A stretch of 64,000 nucleotides of DNA from Terrabacter sp. Ter38. Lineage in GTDB: Bacteria > Actinomycetota > Actinomycetes > Actinomycetales > Dermatophilaceae. A program made the position numbers and the translations under genes. The stretch spans positions 1 through 64,000 of the forward strand of contig NZ_JALJRZ010000003.1 in the NCBI RefSeq assembly GCF_024519435.1. Direction: 5' to 3'. The notes under the pieces were generated by a model. It saw only the letters and a program-made list of their open reading frames with translations. It made no database searches and had not been told where the DNA came from. Below, piece after piece: positions 6,077-16,354 of the stretch. The first letter of the stretch is position 1. Every line of letters starts with the position of its first letter.

Positions 6077-6768
6077 GGCTCCGGCAGAAGGTCACGGCCG
6101 AGTTCGTCGGGAGCGCGTTCCTCGTCGCGGCCGTCATCGGATCGGGCATCGCCGCCAGTCGTCTGTCCCCTGAGGACGTCGGCCTGCAGCTTCTGGAGAA
6201 CTCCGTCGTCACGGGGGCTGTGCTCGTCGCCCTGATCCTGGCCCTGCATCCGGTGTCGGCCTCGTTCAACCCGGTCATCACGGTGCTCGAGCGTGTGCTC
6301 GGCACGATCCCCACGCGGGTGGCCGCCGCGCTCGTGGCCGCGCAGGTCGCCGGTGCGGTGGTCGGAGCCGTGGTCGCCAACCTCATGTTCGACGAGCCCG
6401 CGATCTCGATCTCCCAGCACGTGCGCACCGGCCCCGGGCTCTGGCTCGGCGAGGCCGTCGCCACGCTCGGCCTCGTGGTCATCGTCTTCGGCACCCTCCG
6501 CGGCGCCGACCGCAGCCGCGTCGCCTTTGCCGTGGGCGGCTACATCCTGGGCGCGTACTGGTTCACCAGCTCGACCTCGTTCGCCAACCCCGCCGTCACG
6601 GTGGCCCGCACCCTCTCAGACACCTTCGCCGGCATCGCCCCGGCCAGCGTCCCCGCGTTCGTTCTCGCCCAGATCCTCGGCGGCGCAGCCGGACTCGGCG
6701 TCGTCACCCTGCTGCACCCCCGACGCAGTGACACCGCGACCCTCCCATCTGTAAAGGCCCGCTCATGA
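6073..6768 (+). CDS. aqpS: AqpS-type MIP channel (arsenic efflux)
   Basis: This 231-residue aquaporin-family channel has six hydrophobic segments and the two half-helix motifs NPV (SFNPVITV, about residue 62) and NPA (FANPAVTV, about residue 176). In Sinorhizobium-type ars operons, AqpS lets arsenite made by ArsC run out down its gradient, replacing an ArsB or Acr3 pump. No such pump is present here, so this channel is the likely exit route. The GTG at 6073 overlaps the arsR stop (GTGA) and its own stop overlaps the arsC start (ATGA), so translation is coupled throughout. The altered first NPA motif (NPV) fits the metalloid-permeable subgroup. Confidence 0.85.
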   Translation: MRLRQKVTAEFVGSAFLVAAVIGSGIAASRLSPEDVGLQLLENSVVTGAVLVALILALHPVSASFNPVITVLERVLGTIPTRVAAALVAAQVAGAVVGAVVANLMFDEPAISISQHVRTGPGLWLGEAVATLGLVVIVFGTLRGADRSRVAFAVGGYILGAYWFTSSTSFANPAVTVARTLSDTFAGIAPASVPAFVLAQILGGAAGLGVVTLLHPRRSDTATLPSVKARS

Positions 6769-7184
6769 CCGACCACAGCCCGACCGACCGGCCCACCGTC
6801 CTGTTCGTGTGCGTGCACAACGCCGGCCGGTCCCAGATGGCCGCCGGCTACCTGCAGCACCTCGCGGGCGACCGCATCCAGGTCAGGTCCGCTGGGTCCT
6901 CGCCCGCCGACCAGGTCAACGCCGTAGCGGTGGCGGCGATGGCCGAGGTGGGCATCGACATCACCGCCGAGGCACCAAAGCTGCTCACCGACGACGCAGT
7001 CCGGGAGGCAGATGTCGTGGTGACCATGGGCTGTGGCGACGCCTGCCCGTTCTACCCCGGCAAGCGCTACGAGGACTGGGTCCTCGACGACCCGGCCGGT
7101 CAGGACCTCGACCACGTCCGACCCATCCGCGACGAGATCCGCGCCCGCATCGAGGCACTGATCGCCGAGCTCACCAGGGACTGA
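6765..7184 (+). CDS. arsC: Arsenate reductase ArsC, LMW-phosphatase type
   Basis: This 139-residue reductase of the low-molecular-weight tyrosine phosphatase fold converts As(V) to As(III). The P-loop CVHNAGRSQ starts at Cys16, and the helper cysteines lie in the segment MGCGDACPF. The acid motif is in EDWVLDDPAG. This arrangement belongs to the thioredoxin- or mycothiol-linked class of Gram-positive bacteria. It is the last gene of the arsR-aqpS-arsC operon and is followed by a strong hairpin at 7229-7267. Confidence 0.93.
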   Translation: MTDHSPTDRPTVLFVCVHNAGRSQMAAGYLQHLAGDRIQVRSAGSSPADQVNAVAVAAMAEVGIDITAEAPKLLTDDAVREADVVVTMGCGDACPFYPGKRYEDWVLDDPAGQDLDHVRPIRDEIRARIEALIAELTRD

Positions 7185-7228
7185 GAACCCGAGTCGCATG
7201 GGTGGCGACGGCATACTCCCGGGAATGA

Positions 7229-7267
7229 CGAAGGAGCCCACCTGCGCGCGCAGGATGGGCTCCTTCG
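7229..7267 (+). terminator. Hairpin terminator after arsC
   Basis: A 12-bp outer stem (CGAAGGAGCCCA/TGGGCTCCTTCG) with an inner CCTGCG/CGCAGG stem forms a near-continuous hairpin 45 nt past the arsC stop. There is no U-run, as is common for high-GC actinobacterial terminators. Confidence 0.7.
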
Positions 7268-7456
7268 AGGCTGGTGCGGATGGGGGGGTGCGTGCCAGCC
7301 GTGGGGGTGTTACAGGTGTGACATTAATGAACCTGTGGCCCCGCGTACGGACTTTCGACAAATTTGTGCCGAGAAGTTTGGAAATGGTGGGTGGTGGGGC
7401 TTTTGTAGAAGTTGCCGGTCGAGCCCGGGCCGCCGTCGATCTGGCACAGTGACCCG

Positions 7457-8587
7457 GTGAGCGAGACCCGGGCAGACGTGGGCCAGGACGTCCTGGCCGA
7501 GACGCTGGCCGTCGCCGCCGCTCTCGTCGGAGGTCCGCTGCGAGCCGTGGGCGAGCCCTTCCCCGGCAGTCGCCGCACGCTCGTCGTGCGAACCGTCGAC
7601 GCCTCGGGCCGCTCGTTCGTCGTCAAGCGCTACCTCGGTGACGAGGGGTGGGAGGCCTACGCCCGAGAGGCGTCCGCCCTCGAGGCACTGACCGGGGTCG
7701 CACAGACGCCGACGCTGCTGGCCGAGTCCGGCGACCCGCGCCTCGTCGTGATGGGCGACCTCGGGGACGGCACGCACCTGGCCGACGCGCTCCTCGGTGA
7801 CGACGCCGACCGCGCCGCGGCCACGTTGTCCGGGTGGGCCACGGCCGTGGCGGGTCTGCACCGGGCCGGGCGGCAGGTGCGCGACGCCTTCGAGTCCGGC
7901 GTGCTGGCGCGATCGTCGGAGCCGGTCGACGTCGACTACCTCCCGACACACCTCGGCGAGGCCGCCTCGGTGTGGGACCGCCTCGCCGCTGCCCTCGACG
8001 TCCCGGTGCACGAGGGGACGTTCGACGTGCTCGCGAGGGTGCCGGACCGTTTCCGGGTAGACGCCTGCAGTCTGTCCGCCGCCGACATGTGCCCCGACAA
8101 CAACCTCGTGCGCGACGGCGGCCTCGTCCTGCTCGACTTCGAGTTCGCGGTGTGGCGACCGATCGTCTGGGACGCGGCCTACCTCAGGGTGCCGTGGCCG
8201 ACGTGCTGGTGCGCCTGGTCGCTCGAGGCCTCTGCCGCGGAGGTGGCGCTGGGGCGATGGCGCGCCGCCGTGGCGGTGGAGTGGCCCGAGGTGCTGGGCG
8301 CCGACTTCGATCACGACCTCGACCTCGCGACGGAGGCCTGGGCGTGGCTCGCGGGCAGCTGGTGCCTGGCCGGACTCGTCGACGGGGAGCCGCAGCGGGT
8401 CAACCCGGTCAAGCCGATGCCGGGCATGCCCGACCGGGTGCTCCGCTTCCTGCGCACCGCCGCGCTCGGGCGGGCGCTGCCCGAGCTCGCCGAGGTCGCC
8501 CTGCAGCTGGCGCGTGCCGTCGAGACGACGTATGCCGCCACCGACGTGCCGCTCGCCCCGGCGTTCACCGGTGGTGCGTTCCGGTGA
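7457..8587 (+). CDS. Aminoglycoside-phosphotransferase-like kinase
   Basis: This 376-residue protein has the APH/choline-kinase fold. The lysine strand is SFVVKRYL near residue 54. The catalytic loop appears modified as SAADMCPDNNLV, with an Asp and Asn at the catalytic positions, followed by the metal-binding LLDFEFAVW. The substrate is unknown. The GTG at 7457 is selected because CACAGT lies 6 nt upstream, a leaderless arrangement, and the protein character starts there. The gene is coupled by a GTGA overlap to the acetyltransferase at 8584, so both may act on one small molecule. It is not a recognised resistance enzyme. Confidence 0.7.
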   Translation: MSETRADVGQDVLAETLAVAAALVGGPLRAVGEPFPGSRRTLVVRTVDASGRSFVVKRYLGDEGWEAYAREASALEALTGVAQTPTLLAESGDPRLVVMGDLGDGTHLADALLGDDADRAAATLSGWATAVAGLHRAGRQVRDAFESGVLARSSEPVDVDYLPTHLGEAASVWDRLAAALDVPVHEGTFDVLARVPDRFRVDACSLSAADMCPDNNLVRDGGLVLLDFEFAVWRPIVWDAAYLRVPWPTCWCAWSLEASAAEVALGRWRAAVAVEWPEVLGADFDHDLDLATEAWAWLAGSWCLAGLVDGEPQRVNPVKPMPGMPDRVLRFLRTAALGRALPELAEVALQLARAVETTYAATDVPLAPAFTGGAFR

Positions 8588-9060
8588 CCGCCTGGACGAC
8601 CCGGCGGGCCACCGCCCCCGATGCCGCGGTCGTGGTCGGCCTGCGGGCCCTGATGTTCTCGGCGATGGGCGTGCCGGGTGTCGACGACCCGGGCTGGCAG
8701 GAGGCGGCCAGGGAGTGGTTCGAGCGGGAGCTCGACGGCGGCCGGGCCTGCGTCGTCGTCGCCGAGGACGCCGACGGTGAGGTCGTGGCCGGGGCCATGG
8801 CGGGGCTCCGCTTCGAGACCCCCTCGCCGGTCAACCCGAACGGGGTCTGGGGTCTCGTCAACAACGTCGCCACCCGCCCTCGGGCTCGCCGGCAGGGCCT
8901 CGCCCGCGCGTGCGTCGTGGGAGTCCTCGACTGGTTGCGCGACGAGACGGAGGCCACGGTCGTCGAGCTCTTCGCGACGGGAGAGGGGTCGGGGCTCTAC
9001 GAGGAGCTCGGCTTCACCCCGACGGCCTGGCCCGCGATGCGGCTCCGCCTCGACCGCTGA
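8584..9060 (+). CDS. GNAT-family N-acetyltransferase
   Basis: This 158-residue acetyltransferase has the acetyl-CoA binding region VNNVATRPRARRQGLARA, a version of the RxxGxG/A signature, followed by the C-terminal segment GLYEELGFTPTAWPAM typical of GNAT proteins. The substrate cannot be predicted. The GTG at 8584 overlaps the stop of the kinase-like gene upstream. It is convergent with the transporter at 9316-10551; a palindrome and tandem repeats fill the gap. Confidence 0.8.
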   Translation: MTAWTTRRATAPDAAVVVGLRALMFSAMGVPGVDDPGWQEAAREWFERELDGGRACVVVAEDADGEVVAGAMAGLRFETPSPVNPNGVWGLVNNVATRPRARRQGLARACVVGVLDWLRDETEATVVELFATGEGSGLYEELGFTPTAWPAMRLRLDR

Positions 9061-9184
9061 CGCGCCGCCGGTTCGGGGCCGTCGCGCCGAAGTGGTCGGG
9101 CTCGGGGAGGGGTGGGCGTCGGTTCGGGGGCCGCGGCGCCGGAATGGTCGGGTTCGGGTGCTGGCCGGCGCTATGGGTGCGCCG

Positions 9185-9226
9185 TCGCCCCGAAGGTGCG
9201 CGGTGCACCGCGCACCTTCGGGGCGA
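9185..9226. repeat. 42-bp perfect palindrome
   Basis: The two 21-bp halves are exact reverse complements with no spacer (starting TCGCCCCGAAGG and ending CCTTCGGGGCGA). It lies between the convergent genes ending at 9060 and 9316 and may end transcription from both sides. Confidence 0.85.
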
Positions 9227-9242
9227 GGGCGCACTCGTGGTG

Positions 9243-9307
9243 GGACCGGACTGGACCGGACCGGACTGGACTGGACCGGACTGGACCGGACTGGACCGGA
9301 CCGGACC
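9243..9307 (+). repeat. Thirteen tandem pentamers GGAC(C/T)
   Basis: Thirteen consecutive 5-bp units, each GGACC or GGACT, run without interruption. They lie 16 bp after the 42-bp palindrome and end 8 bp before the transporter stop codon. Slippage could make copy number variable. Confidence 0.85.
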
Positions 9308-9315
9308 GTTCCGGC

Positions 9316-10551
9316 TCAGGCAATGGGCGCCGGCGCGGGCTCGTGGGGCTGGGCGCGCTCGAGGACCCGTCGGAATCCCCACGACACGAGGACGGCGGCG
9401 GCGCCGGCGCCGACGGTGACGGCATACGCCGGCGTGTGCCCGCCCCAGTCGGCGAGGCGTCCGGCGAGCGCGGCGCCGAGCGCGTAGCCCAGCCCGGTGG
9501 CCGCGGCGAGCGCGGTCATCGCGGCGCCGGTGCGGGACGGCGGCGTGACGCGCTCGCCCAAGGTGAACGTCGTGATCATGTACGGCGCGACGGTGAGGCC
9601 GAGCACGAGCAGGACGGGGACGAGAGCCGGCAGCGACCCGACGAGCAGGAGCGGCGCCGAGAGGACGAGCAGCCCGACCGCGAACCACCGCAGTCGCGTC
9701 GACAGCGCGAACCGGGCGGGCAGCCCCGCGACGGCGAGACCGGCGATGACGCTGCCGACCCCGAGCAGGGCGTGGAAGTAGCCCGTGAGGCCGGGGGAGC
9801 CCGCGGCGGTGGCGAGGACGGACGTGCCGGTCTGGACCGACCCGAAGACGGTGCCGACGAGCAGCTGGGCGGCGCACAGGACGACGACGGCGGGTGTCAT
9901 CAGCCGGCCGACGGCGCCGGTCGTCCGTGACGTCGCGGCGTGCGTGACCGTCGCCGTCTCGTGCAGGGCGAACCAGGTGCCGAAGACGGCGAGACCCGCG
10001 GCCGCGAGCGCCAACGCCGCCGCGGGACTCGCGAGCGAGACGCCGAGCCCGACGAGCGCAGGGCCGAGGACGAAGGAGGCCTCGTCCGCCGCGCCCTCGT
10101 AGGAGAAGGCGGCATCGACGAGCCGGTGCTGGCGCGGCCCGGTCTCGGCGGTGATGGGGCGCCAGCGCACGCGGGCCAGCGGACCGATCTGCGGCAGCAG
10201 GAGACCCGCGACGGCGCTCGCGACCGCGGCCACGCCCCAAGGGAGCCCGGCACCCACGACGAGGAGGATGCCGACGAGGCCGGCCGCTCCGGCGAGCGAC
10301 TGGAAGGCAACGACCCGGCGTTGGCCGAGCCGGTCGGCCCGGGCGCCCCAGAAGGGCGCCCCGACGGCGTTGGCCACGGCGAGGGCGCCGGCGCAGAAGC
10401 CGCCGGCGCCGTAGCTGCCGGTGGCTGACGACACGAGCAGGAGGGTGCCCAGCTGGCTCATCGCGAGCGGCATTCGGGCCAGGAACGCGACGACGATGTA
10501 GGTGCGGCCGGTGAGGCCGAAGAGGTGGCGGTAGGAGTCGATGGGGGACAC
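9316..10551 (-). CDS. MFS transporter
   Basis: This 411-residue major facilitator has about twelve hydrophobic helices. The loop between helices 2 and 3 reads GAPFWGARADRLGQRRVV, the cytoplasmic MFS signature, and APYMITTFTLGERV lies in the second half. It looks like a drug or metabolite exporter of unknown substrate. The GTG at 10551 gives a natural N-terminus (SPIDSYRHLFGLTGRTYI). No regulator is adjacent; about 170 bp without a gene separate it from the P-type ATPase upstream. Confidence 0.8.
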   Translation of the reverse strand: MSPIDSYRHLFGLTGRTYIVVAFLARMPLAMSQLGTLLLVSSATGSYGAGGFCAGALAVANAVGAPFWGARADRLGQRRVVAFQSLAGAAGLVGILLVVGAGLPWGVAAVASAVAGLLLPQIGPLARVRWRPITAETGPRQHRLVDAAFSYEGAADEASFVLGPALVGLGVSLASPAAALALAAAGLAVFGTWFALHETATVTHAATSRTTGAVGRLMTPAVVVLCAAQLLVGTVFGSVQTGTSVLATAAGSPGLTGYFHALLGVGSVIAGLAVAGLPARFALSTRLRWFAVGLLVLSAPLLLVGSLPALVPVLLVLGLTVAPYMITTFTLGERVTPPSRTGAAMTALAAATGLGYALGAALAGRLADWGGHTPAYAVTVGAGAAAVLVSWGFRRVLERAQPHEPAPAPIA

Positions 10552-10724
10552 GTGTGCAGCTCCGGATCTGGTCGCGGGGTACGCGACAAGGGTGCGTGCC
10601 TACCCGCCCAACAGGTCACGCCAGATCCCTGTGCACCTCCAGTGTAGGGCGTCGCGCTCCGGGACCCGGCCACCGCTCGACGAGCGGTCGGAGGGCGGCG
10701 ACGGGCGACGCTCCGCGCGGGTCG

Positions 10725-13220
10725 TCAGTCGCGCAGGTGGTGGGCGTGGCGCACCGACGGCGAGAGCCGGTAGATCACCTCGACCAGCCCAGCGCCGACC
10801 GCGCCGACCGCGAGCGACTGCCAGACCAGCGGCAACGGCGCGTCGAGGTTGAAGAAGGACGCGGCGAACGGCCACGCGAAAGCCGTGACGGCGAGACCGA
10901 CCATCGCGGCGACGAGCACGGCCTTCCACAGCCGGAAGGGCCGGGCCAGCACGACGAGGATCCAGAAGAAGACGGTGAGGAGCGTGATCGTCGCGCCGCT
11001 GCCCGGCTGCCAGCAGGCGACGTCGGCGACCGTCCTCGCGCCGGACTCGACGGCGCAACGGGTCGAGAACTCGTCCGGCGGCACGCCGTAGCTGCTTCCG
11101 GCGAGCAGGTAGGACGTGATGACGGCGACGCCCGCGACGGCGCCGGACGGCACGGCGAATCGCAGGATGCGCCCGAGGAATCCGGAGAGGTAGCGGCGCT
11201 TGTTGGGTCCGAGGGCGAGGAAGAACGCCGGGATGCCGATGGTCACGGCCGACACGAGCGTCAGGTGGCGCGGCAGGAACGGGAAGGGGACGGCGATGAG
11301 CGCAGCAGCGAGGATGGCCACGAGGCTCATCGCGTTCTTGGCGAGGAAGAGGTTGGCGACCCGCTCGACGTTGCCGATGACCCGGCGTCCCTCGGCGAGC
11401 ACGTCGGGCAGGTGCGAGAACTTCCCGTCGAGCAGGACGAGCTCGGCGACCGCCTTGGTGGCCTGCGCCCCGTTGCCCATGGCCACGCCGATGTCGGCGT
11501 CCTTGAGGGCGAGGGCGTCGTTGACGCCGTCTCCGGTCATCGCCACGACGTGGCCGTCGGCCTGGAGCGCGTGGACGAAGGCGCGCTTCTGCTCCGGGGT
11601 GACGCGGCCGAAGACCGCGTGCGTCGCGAGGGCCGCGCGCAGGGCGTCCTCGTCGTCGGGCAGGCCGCGCGCGTCGACAGGCTCGCCGACCTCCAGCCCG
11701 ACCGTTCGGGCCACCGCGGCGACGGTGACCGGGTTGTCTCCCGAGATCACCTTGATGACGACGCCCTGCTCGGCGAGGTAGTCGAGGGTCGCCTTCGCAT
11801 CGGGACGCACCTGTTCGGTGAGCGTCACGAGGGCAGCCGGGGTGATGTCGGCCGGCAGTGTGGCATCCGTGAGGTGCTCCTCGCTCCGGGCGAGCAGCAC
11901 GACGCGCCGCCCGGAGTCGGCGAGCTCGGCGACCTGCGCCCGGATCGCCTCGACCACCTTCGGCGGCGACGGCTGCGGGTCGGCGGCGAGCAGCACCTCC
12001 GGCGCGCCTAGCACCCACGTCGAGCGCTCGGCGAAGCACGCCGCGCTCCACTTGCGCGAGGAGTTGAACGGGATCGTCTGCGTGCGCTCCCAGCCGGGCG
12101 CCTCGACGACGGCGGCCACGGCGGTCAGCGTGCCGTTGGCGTTCGGGTCGTCGGCGAGCGCTCCCAGCGCACAACGGATCTCGTCGGCATCCTGCCCGTC
12201 GAGGGTGCGCGCGCCCTCGAAGGCGATCTCGCCCGCGGTCAGCGTCCCCGTCTTGTCGAGGCAGACGACGTCGACCCGGGCGAGGCCCTCGACGGCCGGG
12301 AGCTGCTGCACCAGGACGTTGCGCCGGGTCAGCTGCACGGCGGACAGAAGGAAGGCCACCGACGTGAGGAGCACGAGTCCCTCGGGCACGAGGCCGACGA
12401 CGCCCGCCGCCGACCGGATCACGACCTCGCGCCAGCCCTGGTCACCGACGGTCTGCCACTGCGACCAGATCGCGATCGGCAGGGCGCCGACGATGACCCA
12501 CGTGATGTAGGTCAGCAGGGTGTTGATCGAGTCCTGGATCTCCGAGCGCGTGCGCGTGAACTTCCTTGCGTCAGCGGCGATCCGGTTGACATAGGCGTCG
12601 GCGCCGATCCTGCTCGCGCGGTAGCGGCCGGACCCCGAGACGACGCTCGTGCCCGACATGATGTCGTCGCCCTCGCCGTGCGGCACCGGGTCTGACTCCC
12701 CGGTGAGGTTCGCCTCGTTGAGCTCGAGCCCGGCGCTCGCGAGGAGAGTGCCGTCCGCGGGCACCTCGTCGCCCGTGCGCAGCTCGATGAGGTCGTCCTG
12801 CACCACCGCGGTCGTCGGCACCACCCGCACCTCGCCGTCGCGCACGACCCGCGTCGTCGGGGCGTTGAGCAGCGCGAGCCGGTCGAGCTTCCGCTTGGCG
12901 AGGTACTCCTGGACGATGCCGATGGCGGAGTTGACGACGAGGACGATCCCGAAGAGCCCGTCGGCGAACGACCCCGTCACCATGACGAGGACGAAGAGGG
13001 CGCCGAGGATCGCGTTGAAGCGGGTCAGCACGTTGGCCCGGACGATCTCGCCGATCGAGCGTGACGTCCGCTCGGTCAGCGTGTTGACGGCGCCACGCGA
13101 GACGCGCTCGGCCACCTCGGCACCCGTCAGCCCCTCGGGCCGGGTCAGGGTCGCACCGCCAGGGGTCGGGCCGTCCGTCGTCCCGTGTGTCGGGCCGTGT
13201 GTCGCCCCGTCTGTCGTCAC
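10725..13220 (-). CDS. ctpE: P-type ATPase, CtpE-like cation pump
   Basis: This 831-residue P-type ATPase has the phosphorylation motif DKTGTLT (about residue 317), the actuator motif LTGESDP (about 170), the ATP-binding-domain region and hinge TGDGVNDALALKDADIG (about 561). There is no N-terminal heavy-metal domain. The overall arrangement and the motif VPEGLVLL in helix 4 fit mycobacterial CtpE, implicated in Ca2+ uptake, rather than Cu or Zn pumps. The GTG at 13220 is chosen because the region upstream is low-complexity noise. A Thr/Gly/His/Pro-rich cytosolic N-terminus (about residues 4-22) is unusual. The transported ion is inferred from the family. Confidence 0.8.
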   Translation of the reverse strand: MTTDGATHGPTHGTTDGPTPGGATLTRPEGLTGAEVAERVSRGAVNTLTERTSRSIGEIVRANVLTRFNAILGALFVLVMVTGSFADGLFGIVLVVNSAIGIVQEYLAKRKLDRLALLNAPTTRVVRDGEVRVVPTTAVVQDDLIELRTGDEVPADGTLLASAGLELNEANLTGESDPVPHGEGDDIMSGTSVVSGSGRYRASRIGADAYVNRIAADARKFTRTRSEIQDSINTLLTYITWVIVGALPIAIWSQWQTVGDQGWREVVIRSAAGVVGLVPEGLVLLTSVAFLLSAVQLTRRNVLVQQLPAVEGLARVDVVCLDKTGTLTAGEIAFEGARTLDGQDADEIRCALGALADDPNANGTLTAVAAVVEAPGWERTQTIPFNSSRKWSAACFAERSTWVLGAPEVLLAADPQPSPPKVVEAIRAQVAELADSGRRVVLLARSEEHLTDATLPADITPAALVTLTEQVRPDAKATLDYLAEQGVVIKVISGDNPVTVAAVARTVGLEVGEPVDARGLPDDEDALRAALATHAVFGRVTPEQKRAFVHALQADGHVVAMTGDGVNDALALKDADIGVAMGNGAQATKAVAELVLLDGKFSHLPDVLAEGRRVIGNVERVANLFLAKNAMSLVAILAAALIAVPFPFLPRHLTLVSAVTIGIPAFFLALGPNKRRYLSGFLGRILRFAVPSGAVAGVAVITSYLLAGSSYGVPPDEFSTRCAVESGARTVADVACWQPGSGATITLLTVFFWILVVLARPFRLWKAVLVAAMVGLAVTAFAWPFAASFFNLDAPLPLVWQSLAVGAVGAGLVEVIYRLSPSVRHAHHLRD

Positions 13221-13402
13221 CGGCCCATTGTCGTATGCCGGGTGCTGGCCTCCGCGGTGGAACGCGCGCGAGCGCTGCGGAGGCGTCTCGGGACGCCGGC
13301 GCGACGGCATACGACCGTCGTCCCCGGGTGGCGGACAAAGGTTACTGATCGGTCTTCGGACGAGGTCCGGGGTGCTTCCCGGGTCGTGGGACGATGGGGC
13401 GC

Positions 13403-14842
<1,440 letters not shown>

Positions 14843-14859
14843 GGAGCACGACCGACCGG

Positions 14860-16191
14860 ATGACGAGCACGACCCATCCCGGACAGCGCTATCCGCTCGA
14901 CGGCCGCCGCGCCTGGGCGGTGTGGGCGGCCGCCATCTCGGTCTACGTCCTCGCCGTCTTCCACCGCACCTCGCTCGGCGTCGCCGGTCTCGAGGCCGCC
15001 GACCGTTTCGGCATCAGCAGCTCGCAGCTGTCGACCTTCACGATCGTCCAGGTCTTCGTCTACGCGGCGATGCAGCTGCCGGTCGGGGCGCTGCTCGACC
15101 GCTACGGCAGCAAGCGGATGCTCGGGGTCGGGCTCACCCTGCTGACGCTGGCCCAGTTCGGCTTCGCGTTCGTCCACGCCTTCCCGGCCGCGCTGCTCTG
15201 CCGGGTGCTGCTCGGCATGGGCGACGCCATGGTCTTCATCTCGGTGCTGCGCCTCGTCGCCCTGTGGTTCTCACCGCGCCGCACGCCGATGGTGACGCAG
15301 CTGACCGGGGTGCTCGGGCAGCTCGGTGCGTTCGCCGCCGCCGGCCCGCTCGCAGCCGCGCTCCACCACTTCGGGTGGACCCCGTCGTATGCCGTCGCGG
15401 CGTCCGTCGGCGTGCTCACCGGGGTCGCGCTCGTCGTCGTCGTCAAGGACAGCCCCTACGTCGACCACCACCGCGACGAGCTCCGGCTGCGGGCCATCGC
15501 GCGCACGCTGCGGGCAGCGTGGCTCGTACCGGGGACCCGGCTCGGGCTGTGGTCGCACTTCACGTCGCAGTTCGCGGCCAACATGTTCACGATGCTCTGG
15601 GGCTTCCCGTTCCTCGTTGCAGGACAAGGAGTCTCGGCGTCGACGGCGAGCGTGCTGCTCATGCTCATGGTCGTCACGACGGTCGTGTCGAGCCCCGTCA
15701 TCGGCACGCTGACGATGCGCTACCCGTTCTCGCGCAGCACCCTCGTGCTGTGGATCGTCGCCGCCGCGATCGCCGCCTGGACGGTGGTGCTGCTCTGGCC
15801 GGGGCGCGCGCCGCTGTGGATGCTCGTCGTCCTCGTCGTGCTCATCGCCATCGGCGGCCCGGGCTCGATGATCGGCTTCGACGTCGCGCGCACGTTCAAC
15901 CCGCCGACCCGCATCGGCAGCGCCTCGGGCATCGTCAACACCGGCGGTTTCATCGCGACCCTGACGGCGGTGGCCCTCGTCGGCGTCGTCCTCGACCGGG
16001 TCGCCCCCGCCGGGCCGTCGACGTGGGACGTCGACGCGTTCCGGGTCGCGATGACGGTGCAGTACCCCGTGTGGGCGCTCGGCATCGTGCAGATCCTGCG
16101 CTACCGGCACCAGGCGCGGCGCGCGGCCCTCGAGGCCGATCCCGACGCGTACGCCGCCATGCAGGCCGGCCGCTCCGTCACCTTCCACTGA
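14860..16191 (+). CDS. MFS transporter downstream of malic enzyme
   Basis: This 443-residue major facilitator shows twelve likely membrane helices. LLDRYGSKRMLGVG between helices 2 and 3 is the family signature. The start at 14860 follows GAGGAG by a normal distance, and the gene lies 17 bp after the malic enzyme stop, so the two are probably co-transcribed. A carboxylate substrate is possible from context, but nothing in the sequence proves it. A block of 32-bp tandem repeats follows its 3' end. Confidence 0.8.
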   Translation: MTSTTHPGQRYPLDGRRAWAVWAAAISVYVLAVFHRTSLGVAGLEAADRFGISSSQLSTFTIVQVFVYAAMQLPVGALLDRYGSKRMLGVGLTLLTLAQFGFAFVHAFPAALLCRVLLGMGDAMVFISVLRLVALWFSPRRTPMVTQLTGVLGQLGAFAAAGPLAAALHHFGWTPSYAVAASVGVLTGVALVVVVKDSPYVDHHRDELRLRAIARTLRAAWLVPGTRLGLWSHFTSQFAANMFTMLWGFPFLVAGQGVSASTASVLLMLMVVTTVVSSPVIGTLTMRYPFSRSTLVLWIVAAAIAAWTVVLLWPGRAPLWMLVVLVVLIAIGGPGSMIGFDVARTFNPPTRIGSASGIVNTGGFIATLTAVALVGVVLDRVAPAGPSTWDVDAFRVAMTVQYPVWALGIVQILRYRHQARRAALEADPDAYAAMQAGRSVTFH

Positions 16192-16210
16192 CGGTCGCGC
16201 CCCCTCCAAC

Positions 16211-16322
16211 CGTCGAGAGGCCACGTTCCGCCGGTGCCGACCCGTCGAGTGGCCACGTTCCGCCGGTGCCGACGCGTCGAGTGGCCACGTTCCGCCGGTG
16301 CCGACCCGTCGAGTGGCCACCT
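16211..16322 (+). repeat. 32-bp tandem repeat block I
   Basis: Three and a half copies of a 32-bp unit start at 16211, 16243, 16275 and 16307. Each begins CGTCGAG(A/T)GGCCAC and continues GTTCCGCCGGTGCCGAC. The same period and the same 14-bp core recur at 44216. It lies 19 nt after the transporter stop. Confidence 0.9.
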
Positions 16323-16331
16323 GTTGCGGGC

Positions 16332-16354
16332 TAGCCTGCTCGGGAGGAGGAGCG
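16332..16354 (+). promoter_or_regulatory. Promoter and ribosome site of the YjbR-like gene
   Basis: TAGCCT at 16332-16337 resembles a -10 box. The start would fall near 16344, giving a short leader that carries GGAGGAGGAG just ahead of the ATG at 16355. Confidence 0.45.

Noticed and set aside
9243-9307. Coding sequence across the pentamer array
   Set aside because: The long open frames through it arise because the GGAC(C/T) pentamers lack stop codons; no ribosome site or protein character supports them.
16211-16322. CRISPR array
   Set aside because: The whole 32-bp unit repeats without unique spacers and no cas gene is near; the block at 44216 fails for the same reason.
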